DNA from: Cellulophaga baltica
Lineage (GTDB): Bacteria; Bacteroidota; Bacteroidia; Flavobacteriales; Flavobacteriaceae
Direction: 5' to 3'
NCBI RefSeq assembly: GCF_900102165.1
Contig: NZ_FNBD01000009.1
Span: 98,931-162,930 of the forward strand
Length of the DNA stretch: 64,000 nt
Shown here: piece after piece, positions 1 through 8,012 of the stretch
Layout of the letters: each line of letters begins with the position of its first letter
How positions within the stretch are numbered: the stretch's first letter is position 1
Notes under the pieces: model-generated
Told to the model about the DNA's origin: nothing
Seen by the model: the letters and a program-made list of their open reading frames with translations, nothing else
The model's database searches: none
Position numbers and translations under genes: made by a program

Positions 1-1389
1 GAAACGTATCAATTTCCAGATTGGTTTCGGGATGCAAAATTTGGCATATGGTCACATTGGGGGCCTCAAGCGGTGCCAAGGCAAGGAGATTGGTATGCGA
101 AGAAAATGTACCAAGAAGGTAGTGATGTTTATAAATATCACCTAGAGCACTACGGGCACCCATCAGAATTTGGGTATAAAGATATTATTCCTTTATGGAA
201 AGCAGAAAGGTTCAATCCAGAGGCTTTAATGGCATTATATAAGAAAGCAGGGGCCAAGTACTTTGTGAGTATGGGGACACATCACGATAATTTCTTCTTG
301 TGGGATTCGAAAATACACGATTGGAATTCTTTAAAAATGGGGCCTAAGAAAGATATTGTTGGCCTTTGGCAAGAAGCAGCAAAAAAGGAAGGTTTAAAAT
401 TTGGTATTTCCGAGCATTTAGGGGCGAGCTATACTTGGTTTCAGCCTAGTCACGGAGCAGATAAAAATGGAGCGTATAAAGGAGTCTCTTATGATGGCGC
501 AAATCCTGATAATAAAGAGCTATACCACCAAAACACGGCTGAAGGGGATACGGAATGGATGACAACGAACAAAGAGATGCAGAAAGAGTGGTTAGCGAGT
601 ATTAATGAAGTAGTTAATACATACAAGCCAGATTTACTCTATTCAGACAGTAAGATGCCATTTGGTGATACTGGACGCGCAATGATCGCTAATTTTTACA
701 ATACAAACTTAGCTGCTAATAATGGTGTTTTAGAGGCGATTTACAACTGTAAAGAGCCTTCAGGTGGTAAGTGGGTGCAAGATATGGAACGTGGGGTAAT
801 GGATGAGATCAATCCGCATCCATGGCAAACAGATACTTCTATTGGCGATTGGTATTACAGAACTGGCCAAGAATACAAAACAGCGACTTATACCATTCAG
901 ATGTTATGTGATATTGTAAGTAAAAATGGAAACTTACTAATCAATATTGTTCAAACTCCAGAAGGCGATGTAGAGCCAGATTTATTAAAAACTTTAGAAG
1001 AAATAGGGAATTGGATTGCCATTAATGGTGAAGGTATTTACGGTACACGCCCTTGGAAAGTTTTTGGAGAACGACCAGCGCAATCAGTAACGGTAAAGAC
1101 AGCTAAATTTAATGAAAAGAACATTACCTATGATGAAGATGATATCCGATTTACCAAAAAGGGAAATCATTTAATGTATGCATTTTGCTTAGAACAGCCC
1201 ACGAGAGATATCGCTATAAAATCGCTTGGAAAATCGGCTAAGCTGAATACACAAAAGATACATTCTATTACACTGCTAGGAAGTGATGAAGTCTTAGAAT
1301 GGAAGGTAAAGAAAGAAGCTTTGATTATTAAGAAGCCAAAAAAGCTACCTGACTTCCATGTAATCGGACTAAAAATTGAATTTGAGTAA
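1..1389 (+). CDS. GH29 family exo-alpha-L-fucosidase/alpha-L-galactosidase (5' end outside window)
   Basis: The reading frame is open from base 1 and has no start in the window, so the N-terminus and signal peptide are missing. The first visible residues (FPDWFRDAKFGIWSHWG) are the typical opening of the GH29 catalytic barrel. The likely nucleophile is the Asp of LLYSDSKMPFG (nt 646-648); the Glu of DMERG (nt 787-789) is a plausible acid/base. A small beta-sandwich domain follows to the stop. GH29 enzymes remove terminal alpha-L-fucose, and some porphyran-locus members remove alpha-L-galactose. Given the L-galactose route at 39523-47122, L-galactosidase activity is an attractive inference. 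It converges with the 1479-12563 run and shares a terminator with it. Confidence 0.85.
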   Translation, partial: ETYQFPDWFRDAKFGIWSHWGPQAVPRQGDWYAKKMYQEGSDVYKYHLEHYGHPSEFGYKDIIPLWKAERFNPEALMALYKKAGAKYFVSMGTHHDNFFLWDSKIHDWNSLKMGPKKDIVGLWQEAAKKEGLKFGISEHLGASYTWFQPSHGADKNGAYKGVSYDGANPDNKELYHQNTAEGDTEWMTTNKEMQKEWLASINEVVNTYKPDLLYSDSKMPFGDTGRAMIANFYNTNLAANNGVLEAIYNCKEPSGGKWVQDMERGVMDEINPHPWQTDTSIGDWYYRTGQEYKTATYTIQMLCDIVSKNGNLLINIVQTPEGDVEPDLLKTLEEIGNWIAINGEGIYGTRPWKVFGERPAQSVTVKTAKFNEKNITYDEDDIRFTKKGNHLMYAFCLEQPTRDIAIKSLGKSAKLNTQKIHSITLLGSDEVLEWKVKKEALIIKKPKKLPDFHVIGLKIEFE

Positions 1390-1409
1390 TTATTGTTTTT
1401 ATAGAAAAT

Positions 1410-1448
1410 AACGAGCAAAGGCTTTCAAACTGAAAGCCTTTGCTCGTT
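1410..1448. terminator. Bidirectional intrinsic terminator
   Basis: A perfect inverted repeat has 16-base arms beginning AACGAGCAAAGG and a short CAAACTG-type loop. It lies between the converging GH29 gene (+) and SGNH hydrolase gene (-). A-rich and T-rich flanks would let it stop transcription from both sides. Confidence 0.8.
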
Positions 1449-1478
1449 AAAACACTGAAATGCGCAGTAATTAGTGAA

Positions 1479-2876
1479 CTATTTGGTCTTATGTAATAGA
1501 TACGTATGTGTTTTTGACTGACTTTTATCTTGAATATGATTTCTTATGGTCGTCAATTGTTTCCAAAGTGCTTTCTCGTTAGGCTTTTCTTCAAAATAGG
1601 CATTACACATTTTCACTAAATAGGAATGCCAGCTTTTTTCGCGTTGTTTCTCTAGCTCTTGATCTAAGTATATTCGCTTACCTTCAGTAGTATCAGGACC
1701 GGTATAATCTTTTAAGTTTTTGTATTCAATAAGTGCAATGATTCGTAATCTGCCATATATCTTATGGTAGGCTTCACACAGTTTAAAGACCTCTAGTGCT
1801 TGTAGGTATTGAGGAGTATTTTTATATACCGATAAATCTATTCCTGATGCTAGAGAGGTCGCAGAGAATTCGCCTATCATGAAAGAGTCTATATGCAATT
1901 GATAGTTGCCTTGTTTTAAGCCTTTAACCGTCAAAGTTTCTTCATTAATAGCTAATGGAGCTAAAATAGTTTCTTGCTCTTTAAACCTATCAGCAATAGG
2001 GAAGGGGAGTGCCTCTTGTATAACATCAAATTTAATGTTCTTTCTTTTACTTACGAGTTTGCTGATGCTACAATTTGTTGCTAATTCTATTTTATTTGAC
2101 GCAGCATTAATTTGTATAGCAGACAATTTTCCGGAATCTAATACCGAAGTAATTATTTTAGTGGCCATAGCAAAATGCCCTAAATCTCCAGGATGAATTC
2201 TATCAGGACCAACAATAGTATAAGTGCTATCCTTTTGTTGTGCTGTATGATTTATTTCGTTTAAATAATCATAGAAATTAACTAGTGGGGCCTTGTTTTC
2301 AAGGGCTAACATTCTAATATGGGCAGCACATTTGGCCAAAGCTTCATTACAACCAACATCATTAACTTGATCTATTTTTGCCGTTTGATCATAAATGGTA
2401 GGTGTGAGAAAAATGGGTTTTATATCATGCTCTTTTAATAAAGCTACGATATGTGTTGTCTGTTGATAGTAGTGTGCTAATGCTTCTTCTCGTTTATTTA
2501 GTGTCTCTTGGGTAACGTCAATCCCTTCTGCATACAGCTGTCTTTGTATATCATTCATACCTAACATCAAGAAGGCGTAATCTGGCTTTAATGCAAGAAT
2601 ATCTTTTTCAAACCTGTAAAGAACCCCATCAGCAACATCACCTGAAATACCATTATTATAAACTTCTAAGGCTAAATCTGGATATCGGGTGGTTAAATAA
2701 GATTGCAGGATCATATGATATCTGCCGTCTTGTGTAATACCACTGCCAATAAAACTAATTTTATCTTTTGCGTGAAGCGTAATGTTTTTTTGTCCTTGTA
2801 ACGCAAATGCCAAACCAATAAATAGGACTAGAAATAAGCTACTATCACGTTTTATTACTCGTTTAGAGTTTCTCAT
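1479..2876 (-). CDS. SGNH/GDSL-family hydrolase with altered nucleophile block
   Basis: This 465-residue protein has an N-terminal hydrophobic export segment (about residues 13-28) followed by an SGNH hydrolase fold. Block II is NNGISG (74-79), block III is GMND (106-109) and the Asp-His pair is DRIH (225-228). The block I motif, normally GDS or GNS, reads FIGSGIT, so the residue aligned with the nucleophilic Ser is Gly46, with a Ser one position earlier. Family members usually act as carbohydrate esterases. Here the enzyme is either repositioned, inactive or a binding protein. The C-terminal 200 residues are helical-looking and unassigned. It is the last gene of the minus run starting at 12563. 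Confidence 0.7.
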   Translation of the reverse strand: MRNSKRVIKRDSSLFLVLFIGLAFALQGQKNITLHAKDKISFIGSGITQDGRYHMILQSYLTTRYPDLALEVYNNGISGDVADGVLYRFEKDILALKPDYAFLMLGMNDIQRQLYAEGIDVTQETLNKREEALAHYYQQTTHIVALLKEHDIKPIFLTPTIYDQTAKIDQVNDVGCNEALAKCAAHIRMLALENKAPLVNFYDYLNEINHTAQQKDSTYTIVGPDRIHPGDLGHFAMATKIITSVLDSGKLSAIQINAASNKIELATNCSISKLVSKRKNIKFDVIQEALPFPIADRFKEQETILAPLAINEETLTVKGLKQGNYQLHIDSFMIGEFSATSLASGIDLSVYKNTPQYLQALEVFKLCEAYHKIYGRLRIIALIEYKNLKDYTGPDTTEGKRIYLDQELEKQREKSWHSYLVKMCNAYFEEKPNEKALWKQLTTIRNHIQDKSQSKTHTYLLHKTK

Positions 2877-2903
2877 TTTTTAATTTAATAGGTTGGTTTG
2901 TAG

Positions 2904-4460
2904 TTAATAAAAATCCCAAAAATCATATTTTTCGCCTTCAATATTTTCTTTTTTATCACCTAACTCCGTAGCCTTGGATTTCATCTCGTTACGCATTAGA
3001 GTAAGCAGAGCTCTGTGTTCAGGAAAGAAAGATAAGTTTTGTGTTTCCCATGGGTCTGTTTTAATATGAAATAACTGTGTAACTTTTGAGCCTGCTTCTG
3101 TCTCGCCATCCTTTTTAGAAAAATCTTTAGCACGAACATACTCTATCAGTTTGTAATCACCTTTTCTGTAGGCTCTTTGAAATTGTCGGTAAGCATGGTA
3201 GGTGTAATCTCTAATAGCTGTAACTTCATTATTTATAATAGGTAATAGACTTTTGCCTGAAACAGTATTTGGTGCTTTTACATTGGTGAAATCGCAGATA
3301 GTTGGGAAAATATCATGGATATAGGCAAAACCATCATAACGCGCTCCTTTATTCTTGATGAGGTTACCGGAAAATATTAGCGGCACATGAACACCATCTT
3401 CATCATAAATGTTTTGTTTGCCCATCAACCCATGGTTGCCGACTGCCAAGCCACTGTCTCCAGATAAAACTATAAGAGTATTTTCATACTGTCCACTTTC
3501 TTTTAATGCCGTAATAACTTTGCCTATTTGTGCATCTAAATGGGTAATGATGGCGTAATAATCTGCTAGCTGTTTTTTGGCGACCAGTGGAGTTCTTGGC
3601 CAAGGAGCCAATTGTTCATCCCGTAAAAACATATGGCCGTTATCAAACGGATGTTGTACCATATAAGAGGGTGGTAATTGAATGTTATCAATATCATAAA
3701 GGTCTTTAAAAGCTTGTGGTGCTTGGCGCGGATCATGTGGGGCATGAAAAGCCAAATACATTAGGAATGGTTTTTTGCTTTTATAGGATTTAAAATATGA
3801 AGCGGCTTCATTAGCAAAAACCTCAGAAGTATGTGGGCCATTTTTTTCTGTTCCTGTAGGTCCTCTTTGAGCATCATTGGGAATTGGTGCTTTGACTATT
3901 TTTCCTTGCTCATCATACACTAATAAATAAGCATCTTCTTTTTTAAATTCACCGGCTTTATCCCAATCGTAGAAAGGCATTCTAAAATGATCTACGAGGT
4001 AAACTCCCTTACCCATTATCTTATCACCAGAGGTAAAACTTCGCTTTAAAGAAGCACCGTCTTGATGCCATTTTCCAATAATATGGGTATTGTATCCTAC
4101 ATTTTTGAAAGTTTCGCCAATGGTCGTATTTTTTTCTGGAATGGTATGACCGGCCCCTTGTAATTGAAATACATTGGTTCCTGTTAAAAGCATAGCTCTA
4201 CTAGCTACGCAGGTAGCTCCTGTAAAAGCACCCATTAAGTACGTATTAGTGAATACCACTCCGTTTTTAGCTAAAGCATCCATATTTGGAGTTTGAACCT
4301 CCATGCCTCCTAATGCATGAATGCCTGAATATCGATGGTCATCCGTATAAATGACCAAGACATTGGGTATACTTTTTTTTCTTTGTCCAAAACAAGAGGT
4401 AGATACATTAAGGATAAAAAATAACCCTATGAATTTAAAAAATAGACCTGATATTTTCAT
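2904..4460 (-). CDS. S1-family sulfatase (formylglycine type), exported
   Basis: This is a 518-residue sulfatase of the alkaline-phosphatase-like fold. The signal region ends in STSC, a plausible lipobox. Metal ligands are in YTDDH (Asp40/Asp41), and the maturation motif is CVASR with Cys84 as the residue to be converted to formylglycine; this is the C-x-A-x-R variant rather than C-x-P-x-R. A later metal-site motif reads GDSG instead of the more common DNG. It probably removes sulfate from galactan oligosaccharides in the periplasm or at the surface. The start codon overlaps the stop of the upstream GH117-like gene by one base, which implies translational coupling. The exact S1 subfamily is not assignable by eye. 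Confidence 0.85.
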   Translation of the reverse strand: MKISGLFFKFIGLFFILNVSTSCFGQRKKSIPNVLVIYTDDHRYSGIHALGGMEVQTPNMDALAKNGVVFTNTYLMGAFTGATCVASRAMLLTGTNVFQLQGAGHTIPEKNTTIGETFKNVGYNTHIIGKWHQDGASLKRSFTSGDKIMGKGVYLVDHFRMPFYDWDKAGEFKKEDAYLLVYDEQGKIVKAPIPNDAQRGPTGTEKNGPHTSEVFANEAASYFKSYKSKKPFLMYLAFHAPHDPRQAPQAFKDLYDIDNIQLPPSYMVQHPFDNGHMFLRDEQLAPWPRTPLVAKKQLADYYAIITHLDAQIGKVITALKESGQYENTLIVLSGDSGLAVGNHGLMGKQNIYDEDGVHVPLIFSGNLIKNKGARYDGFAYIHDIFPTICDFTNVKAPNTVSGKSLLPIINNEVTAIRDYTYHAYRQFQRAYRKGDYKLIEYVRAKDFSKKDGETEAGSKVTQLFHIKTDPWETQNLSFFPEHRALLTLMRNEMKSKATELGDKKENIEGEKYDFWDFY

Positions 4461-5710
4461 TAGTGTTTCTGTTGTAATGCTTCATTTTGCAAACGAATAC
4501 GTTCTTGTTGCTCTTTATTTAATCCCTGCTTATAATAAAATTCAGGCTTGTGGTATACATGGTGCTTTTTCATCTGAGGATCCTCTAAGTCTTGACTCAA
4601 ATCACAGTCGAACCGCACTAAAATAGCATGATTTTTATCCCACGTAGTGGCATTGGTAAAATGGGACAAGCCCCAAGTAATACCTCTTCCATCTTTTGTA
4701 TTGGTAAAAGCATCAGGAATAAAAGGCCCAGCGGCTGCTGGCATTAATTCTACCAGTGCTGCTATTTCAAAGTTTACCCCATCTTTAGCAAACTGTATGG
4801 TATTATGTTCGTTGCCATCTCGTATGGTAAGTGCGGCTATTCCTTCTTTGAATGGAAACAAGGTAGTTTCATGCCCAGAGGTTAAGACAGGATTCAAAGG
4901 GTTTTTTGTAAAGGGCCCATAGGGGTTATCGGCTGTTGCCAAACCTTGCATTCTTACCAAGTTTGGCTTACCATCAAAATCAGATTTATAATACAAGTAT
5001 ATTTTATCATTATACACCAAAGGGTAAGGATCATGAATAGAATATTGATCCCAAGTATCTTTAGGTCCATTGGGAATAACAATTGTATTGGTTGCAGTCC
5101 AAGGTCCATCAGGAGAATTAGCATAAGACATCAATACTGGGCAATCATCTCCTCGTAAGCCACTGGCTTCACTAAAGCCTTGGTAATACATATAATACTT
5201 GTTTTTCCATTTAAGAATATCTGCAGTAGCTACAGACCGATGTCCTAAATTTGGTTTTGGTGGTCTTGGAATGGCGACACCTTGCTCTTCCCATGTAAAA
5301 CCATCAATGCTCGTGGCATACCATATTTCTGCTAAATCCCAATCAGCAGAGGGGATAGTTTCAGTAGCCGATTTGGCACCTTTTGGTGGTGTAGGAGTTT
5401 CTCTATGGGTATACCATACATAATATTTTCCGTTTTCAAAGATTACTTTAGACGGGTCTCTACGCGTAATGGTACCATCATGATTGCTGTAATCTAAGCC
5501 TTTGATTTCAGTATACTTAAATTGTGTGTATAACTCATTGTCTTCTGGTCGTGGTGCTGTGTAATTCTCGTAGTTGCGATTCATTGCGGCACTAAGAGGT
5601 TGGTTGGGTTTTTCTTTGGGTAATTTGAAAGGAAAACTCTGAGAAGTAGCTGTATGGGATACTAAAAGGAGTAGCCCTACAAGAGGCAAAATAAGCTGTT
5701 GTTTTTTCAT
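4460..5710 (-). CDS. GH117-like glycoside hydrolase, divergent paralogue
   Basis: This 416-residue protein has a signal peptide (cleavage near TATSQS) and a five-bladed propeller of the GH117/GH43 type. Recognisable signatures are RRDPSKVI followed by YYVWYT, IWYATSIDG, SIHDPYPLVYN and SGHETTLFPF. GH117 enzymes release 3,6-anhydro-L-galactose from the non-reducing end of neoagaro-oligosaccharides. Compared with the GH117 protein at 59548-60774, this copy has HRSV where that one has DRSV, and different residues after SGHE. It therefore looks like a separate clade with perhaps a different substrate. It sits between GH28 and sulfatase genes with gaps of 8 bases and -1 base. Confidence 0.75.
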   Translation of the reverse strand: MKKQQLILPLVGLLLLVSHTATSQSFPFKLPKEKPNQPLSAAMNRNYENYTAPRPEDNELYTQFKYTEIKGLDYSNHDGTITRRDPSKVIFENGKYYVWYTHRETPTPPKGAKSATETIPSADWDLAEIWYATSIDGFTWEEQGVAIPRPPKPNLGHRSVATADILKWKNKYYMYYQGFSEASGLRGDDCPVLMSYANSPDGPWTATNTIVIPNGPKDTWDQYSIHDPYPLVYNDKIYLYYKSDFDGKPNLVRMQGLATADNPYGPFTKNPLNPVLTSGHETTLFPFKEGIAALTIRDGNEHNTIQFAKDGVNFEIAALVELMPAAAGPFIPDAFTNTKDGRGITWGLSHFTNATTWDKNHAILVRFDCDLSQDLEDPQMKKHHVYHKPEFYYKQGLNKEQQERIRLQNEALQQKH

Positions 5711-5718
5711 AATTTGAA

Positions 5719-7098
5719 TTATTCTATAACTACTATTTCAGATCGTTGGTCTGCTGTAGTGGTTTTGAACTTTAGGTCGTTAATTTTTAATTCTTTTATA
5801 TGCCTTGCATATAAACCATAGGCTGGTAACACTTTAAAAAAGCTGAATTCCGGATACCGCGTTTCGTCTTCTGGAACTTGAATAATGTCGGCAGCTTTTC
5901 CTCCACCAGGCAAATCAATAGAAATATGATCTAGTGTTAACGACCCTATTTTGTATTTGGGAGTTCCTGTAATCAAAATTCCAGAGGGAGGTGAAACCCT
6001 GGAGCTATCTAAACCTCTAGTAGTTGCTTTTATATTTCTGATAACAACATCTTTAATAGATCCTACTGCTTGTTTGCTGGTGGTCCTATAGGTTCTTAAA
6101 CGCTCTCCTAAACGCACAAAAATGGGCATGTCTACCTGATTCATTTCTATATTTTCTATGAGTACGTCATGAATATTAGCGCCATCTACACTTAATATTT
6201 TTATGCCCCCTCCTTTGGTATCTTCAATTGTACAATCGCGGATATCAATATTATAGAAATCGCCCATAGATTCCGTTCCAAACTTAATAGCTCCCCAATC
6301 ACTCCTTAAGGTGCAATTAGAAACTTTTACATTGTAGGTAGGTAGTGGACTCGTAGATTTTATACAAATAGCATCATCGCCAGAATTGATAGTACAATTT
6401 TTAATTACAATATCATGACTAGAATCTAAATCTATACCATCATTATTTCTATTTGCATGATTATAGATGGATACATTGTCTATAAGAATATTACTGGATT
6501 GAAAAAAATGACAGGCCCAAGCTGCGGCTTCTCGTATATGAATATTTTTTAGGGTAATCTGAGTGGTTTTTACAAAACGTAATAAAAAAGGACGATTACC
6601 TCCAAATGTGTCTTCTCCCGAGATACCTAAAGCTTTCTTTTTTATAGCAAGATTTTTTGCAAGAAAGGCTGCGCCATTTCCGTCAATACTTCCGGTACCA
6701 GAAATACCAATATTTTTGGCACCCATTGCACCAATTAGACAGGTGCCACGTTCTTGGCCCGTAGCATCTATAAAAGTATCTATACTTTGATAATCTTGTG
6801 GGTTGGCACTGCCCATAAGTTTAGCATTTTCATCAATTTGAAGGGTGACATTATCTTTTAAAAGAATCGTACCACTGCTAAAAATGCCCTCTCTGAGGAG
6901 CACAATTCCACCACCATTTTTTGAGCATTTATCAATAGCTTTCTGAATAGCTTTTGTATTGATGGTTATACCATCGCCCTTGGCGCCAAAGTTTTTTATG
7001 TCGTAAATCTTTGGCTTCGGACTAAAAGAAACCATTGCTCCTAAAAAAAACAGCGCTATAACCAATGAGGTTATACTATAAACAATTATATTTTTCAT
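5719..7098 (-). CDS. GH28-family (polygalacturonase-like) beta-helix hydrolase
   Basis: This exported 459-residue protein starts at the ATG at 7098 (MKNIIVYS), because an earlier ATG at 7116 would overlap the upstream gene. It carries the pectate-lyase-like N-terminal motif NFGAKGDG and a right-handed beta-helix. The GH28 acid residues are Asp220 (NNDGID) and Asp241/Asp242 (SGDDAIC), with the same 21-residue spacing as in fungal polygalacturonases. The usual Gly-His-Gly motif is replaced by DWGAIKFG and the Arg of RIK is missing. Pectin is not expected as the target here. I infer an exo-acting enzyme on a galactan side group or uronate, substrate unknown. Confidence 0.75.
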   Translation of the reverse strand: MKNIIVYSITSLVIALFFLGAMVSFSPKPKIYDIKNFGAKGDGITINTKAIQKAIDKCSKNGGGIVLLREGIFSSGTILLKDNVTLQIDENAKLMGSANPQDYQSIDTFIDATGQERGTCLIGAMGAKNIGISGTGSIDGNGAAFLAKNLAIKKKALGISGEDTFGGNRPFLLRFVKTTQITLKNIHIREAAAWACHFFQSSNILIDNVSIYNHANRNNDGIDLDSSHDIVIKNCTINSGDDAICIKSTSPLPTYNVKVSNCTLRSDWGAIKFGTESMGDFYNIDIRDCTIEDTKGGGIKILSVDGANIHDVLIENIEMNQVDMPIFVRLGERLRTYRTTSKQAVGSIKDVVIRNIKATTRGLDSSRVSPPSGILITGTPKYKIGSLTLDHISIDLPGGGKAADIIQVPEDETRYPEFSFFKVLPAYGLYARHIKELKINDLKFKTTTADQRSEIVVIE

Positions 7099-7099
7099 A

Positions 7100-7993
7100 C
7101 TAATTTTTACGATCAACTAATTCCCAAGATCGTACCCAATTGTAAGAGGTAGTTCTATCTTCTTCAGAGAGGTTCATGCCTCCATTTTCGGGTACAGGGT
7201 TCCAGTCATATGTTTCTACAACCATTCTTAAATACATTTCTATGTCATAATCTGCAGGTGGTGTAACCTTTGATTGAAACTCGCCATCTAAAAAGAATAG
7301 AACTTCATCTTTAGATTTCCACCAAACACCATACACGTGAAAATCATCGTATACTTTTCCTCCAGTATCTCCTTTACTTTTATTTGAGCCTTTTTCATAA
7401 TCACAACCTTCAGGAATATTTCTACTGTGGGTATTTGAATTCATAGATTGATCAAAATATTTCATCCACGCTGCATCATTGGTAATTTGGCCCACACACT
7501 CTTGTATGTCTAATTCTACCGTTCTTTTATCACAACCTTCTAATTCTCTAGATTCATTAATCATCCAGAATGTAGAAGACATAAAGGTTTTATTAGCTTT
7601 CATTTTACATTCATAATAACCATAGGTCATGGCGTTTTTTGAACCGACATAACCTCCACCATGTGTAAATTCTTTACCCTGTTTCATTATGGGTTGTGGG
7701 AGTAGTTTGGTGGTGATTTTTAAGCTACCCTTATCTACTTTTATATTTTCTGCTTGGAATAGTCCTGGAGCTCGACCAATCCAACCTTGTCCAGAAATCT
7801 GCCATTTATGTTCATCCACTTTCTTCCCATCAAATTCGTCTGACATGTTTTTTATTAGTTTCCACTGCTTTGAAGAAGGTTTTGGATCTTCACCTTTGTT
7901 AAAATGTGGTGCTTTTTGTGCGAAGACCGTACCGGCTGCGAATAGGCAACTAGTAAGTAGCGTAATTTTTAGTTTGTTTAGAATTGATTTCAT
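7100..7993 (-). CDS. GH16 endo-galactanase, beta-porphyranase-like
   Basis: This 297-residue secreted enzyme starts at 7993 (MKSILNKLK), giving a clean signal peptide ending at FAQ; a longer in-frame start at 8029 would run into the upstream gene. The catalytic GH16 motif ExDxxE is VELDIQE (Glu160, Asp162, Glu165). The features WIGRAPGLF near the N-terminus and VETYDWNPVPENGG near the C-terminus resemble the porphyranase/agarase branch of GH16 rather than laminarinases. It should cut beta-1,4 galactosidic bonds in porphyran-like agarans, releasing oligosaccharides for the exo-enzymes around it. There is a 19-base gap after the preceding sulfatase gene. Confidence 0.8.
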   Translation of the reverse strand: MKSILNKLKITLLTSCLFAAGTVFAQKAPHFNKGEDPKPSSKQWKLIKNMSDEFDGKKVDEHKWQISGQGWIGRAPGLFQAENIKVDKGSLKITTKLLPQPIMKQGKEFTHGGGYVGSKNAMTYGYYECKMKANKTFMSSTFWMINESRELEGCDKRTVELDIQECVGQITNDAAWMKYFDQSMNSNTHSRNIPEGCDYEKGSNKSKGDTGGKVYDDFHVYGVWWKSKDEVLFFLDGEFQSKVTPPADYDIEMYLRMVVETYDWNPVPENGGMNLSEEDRTTSYNWVRSWELVDRKN

Positions 7994-8012
7994 AGGTATT
8001 GATTTTATGGTT

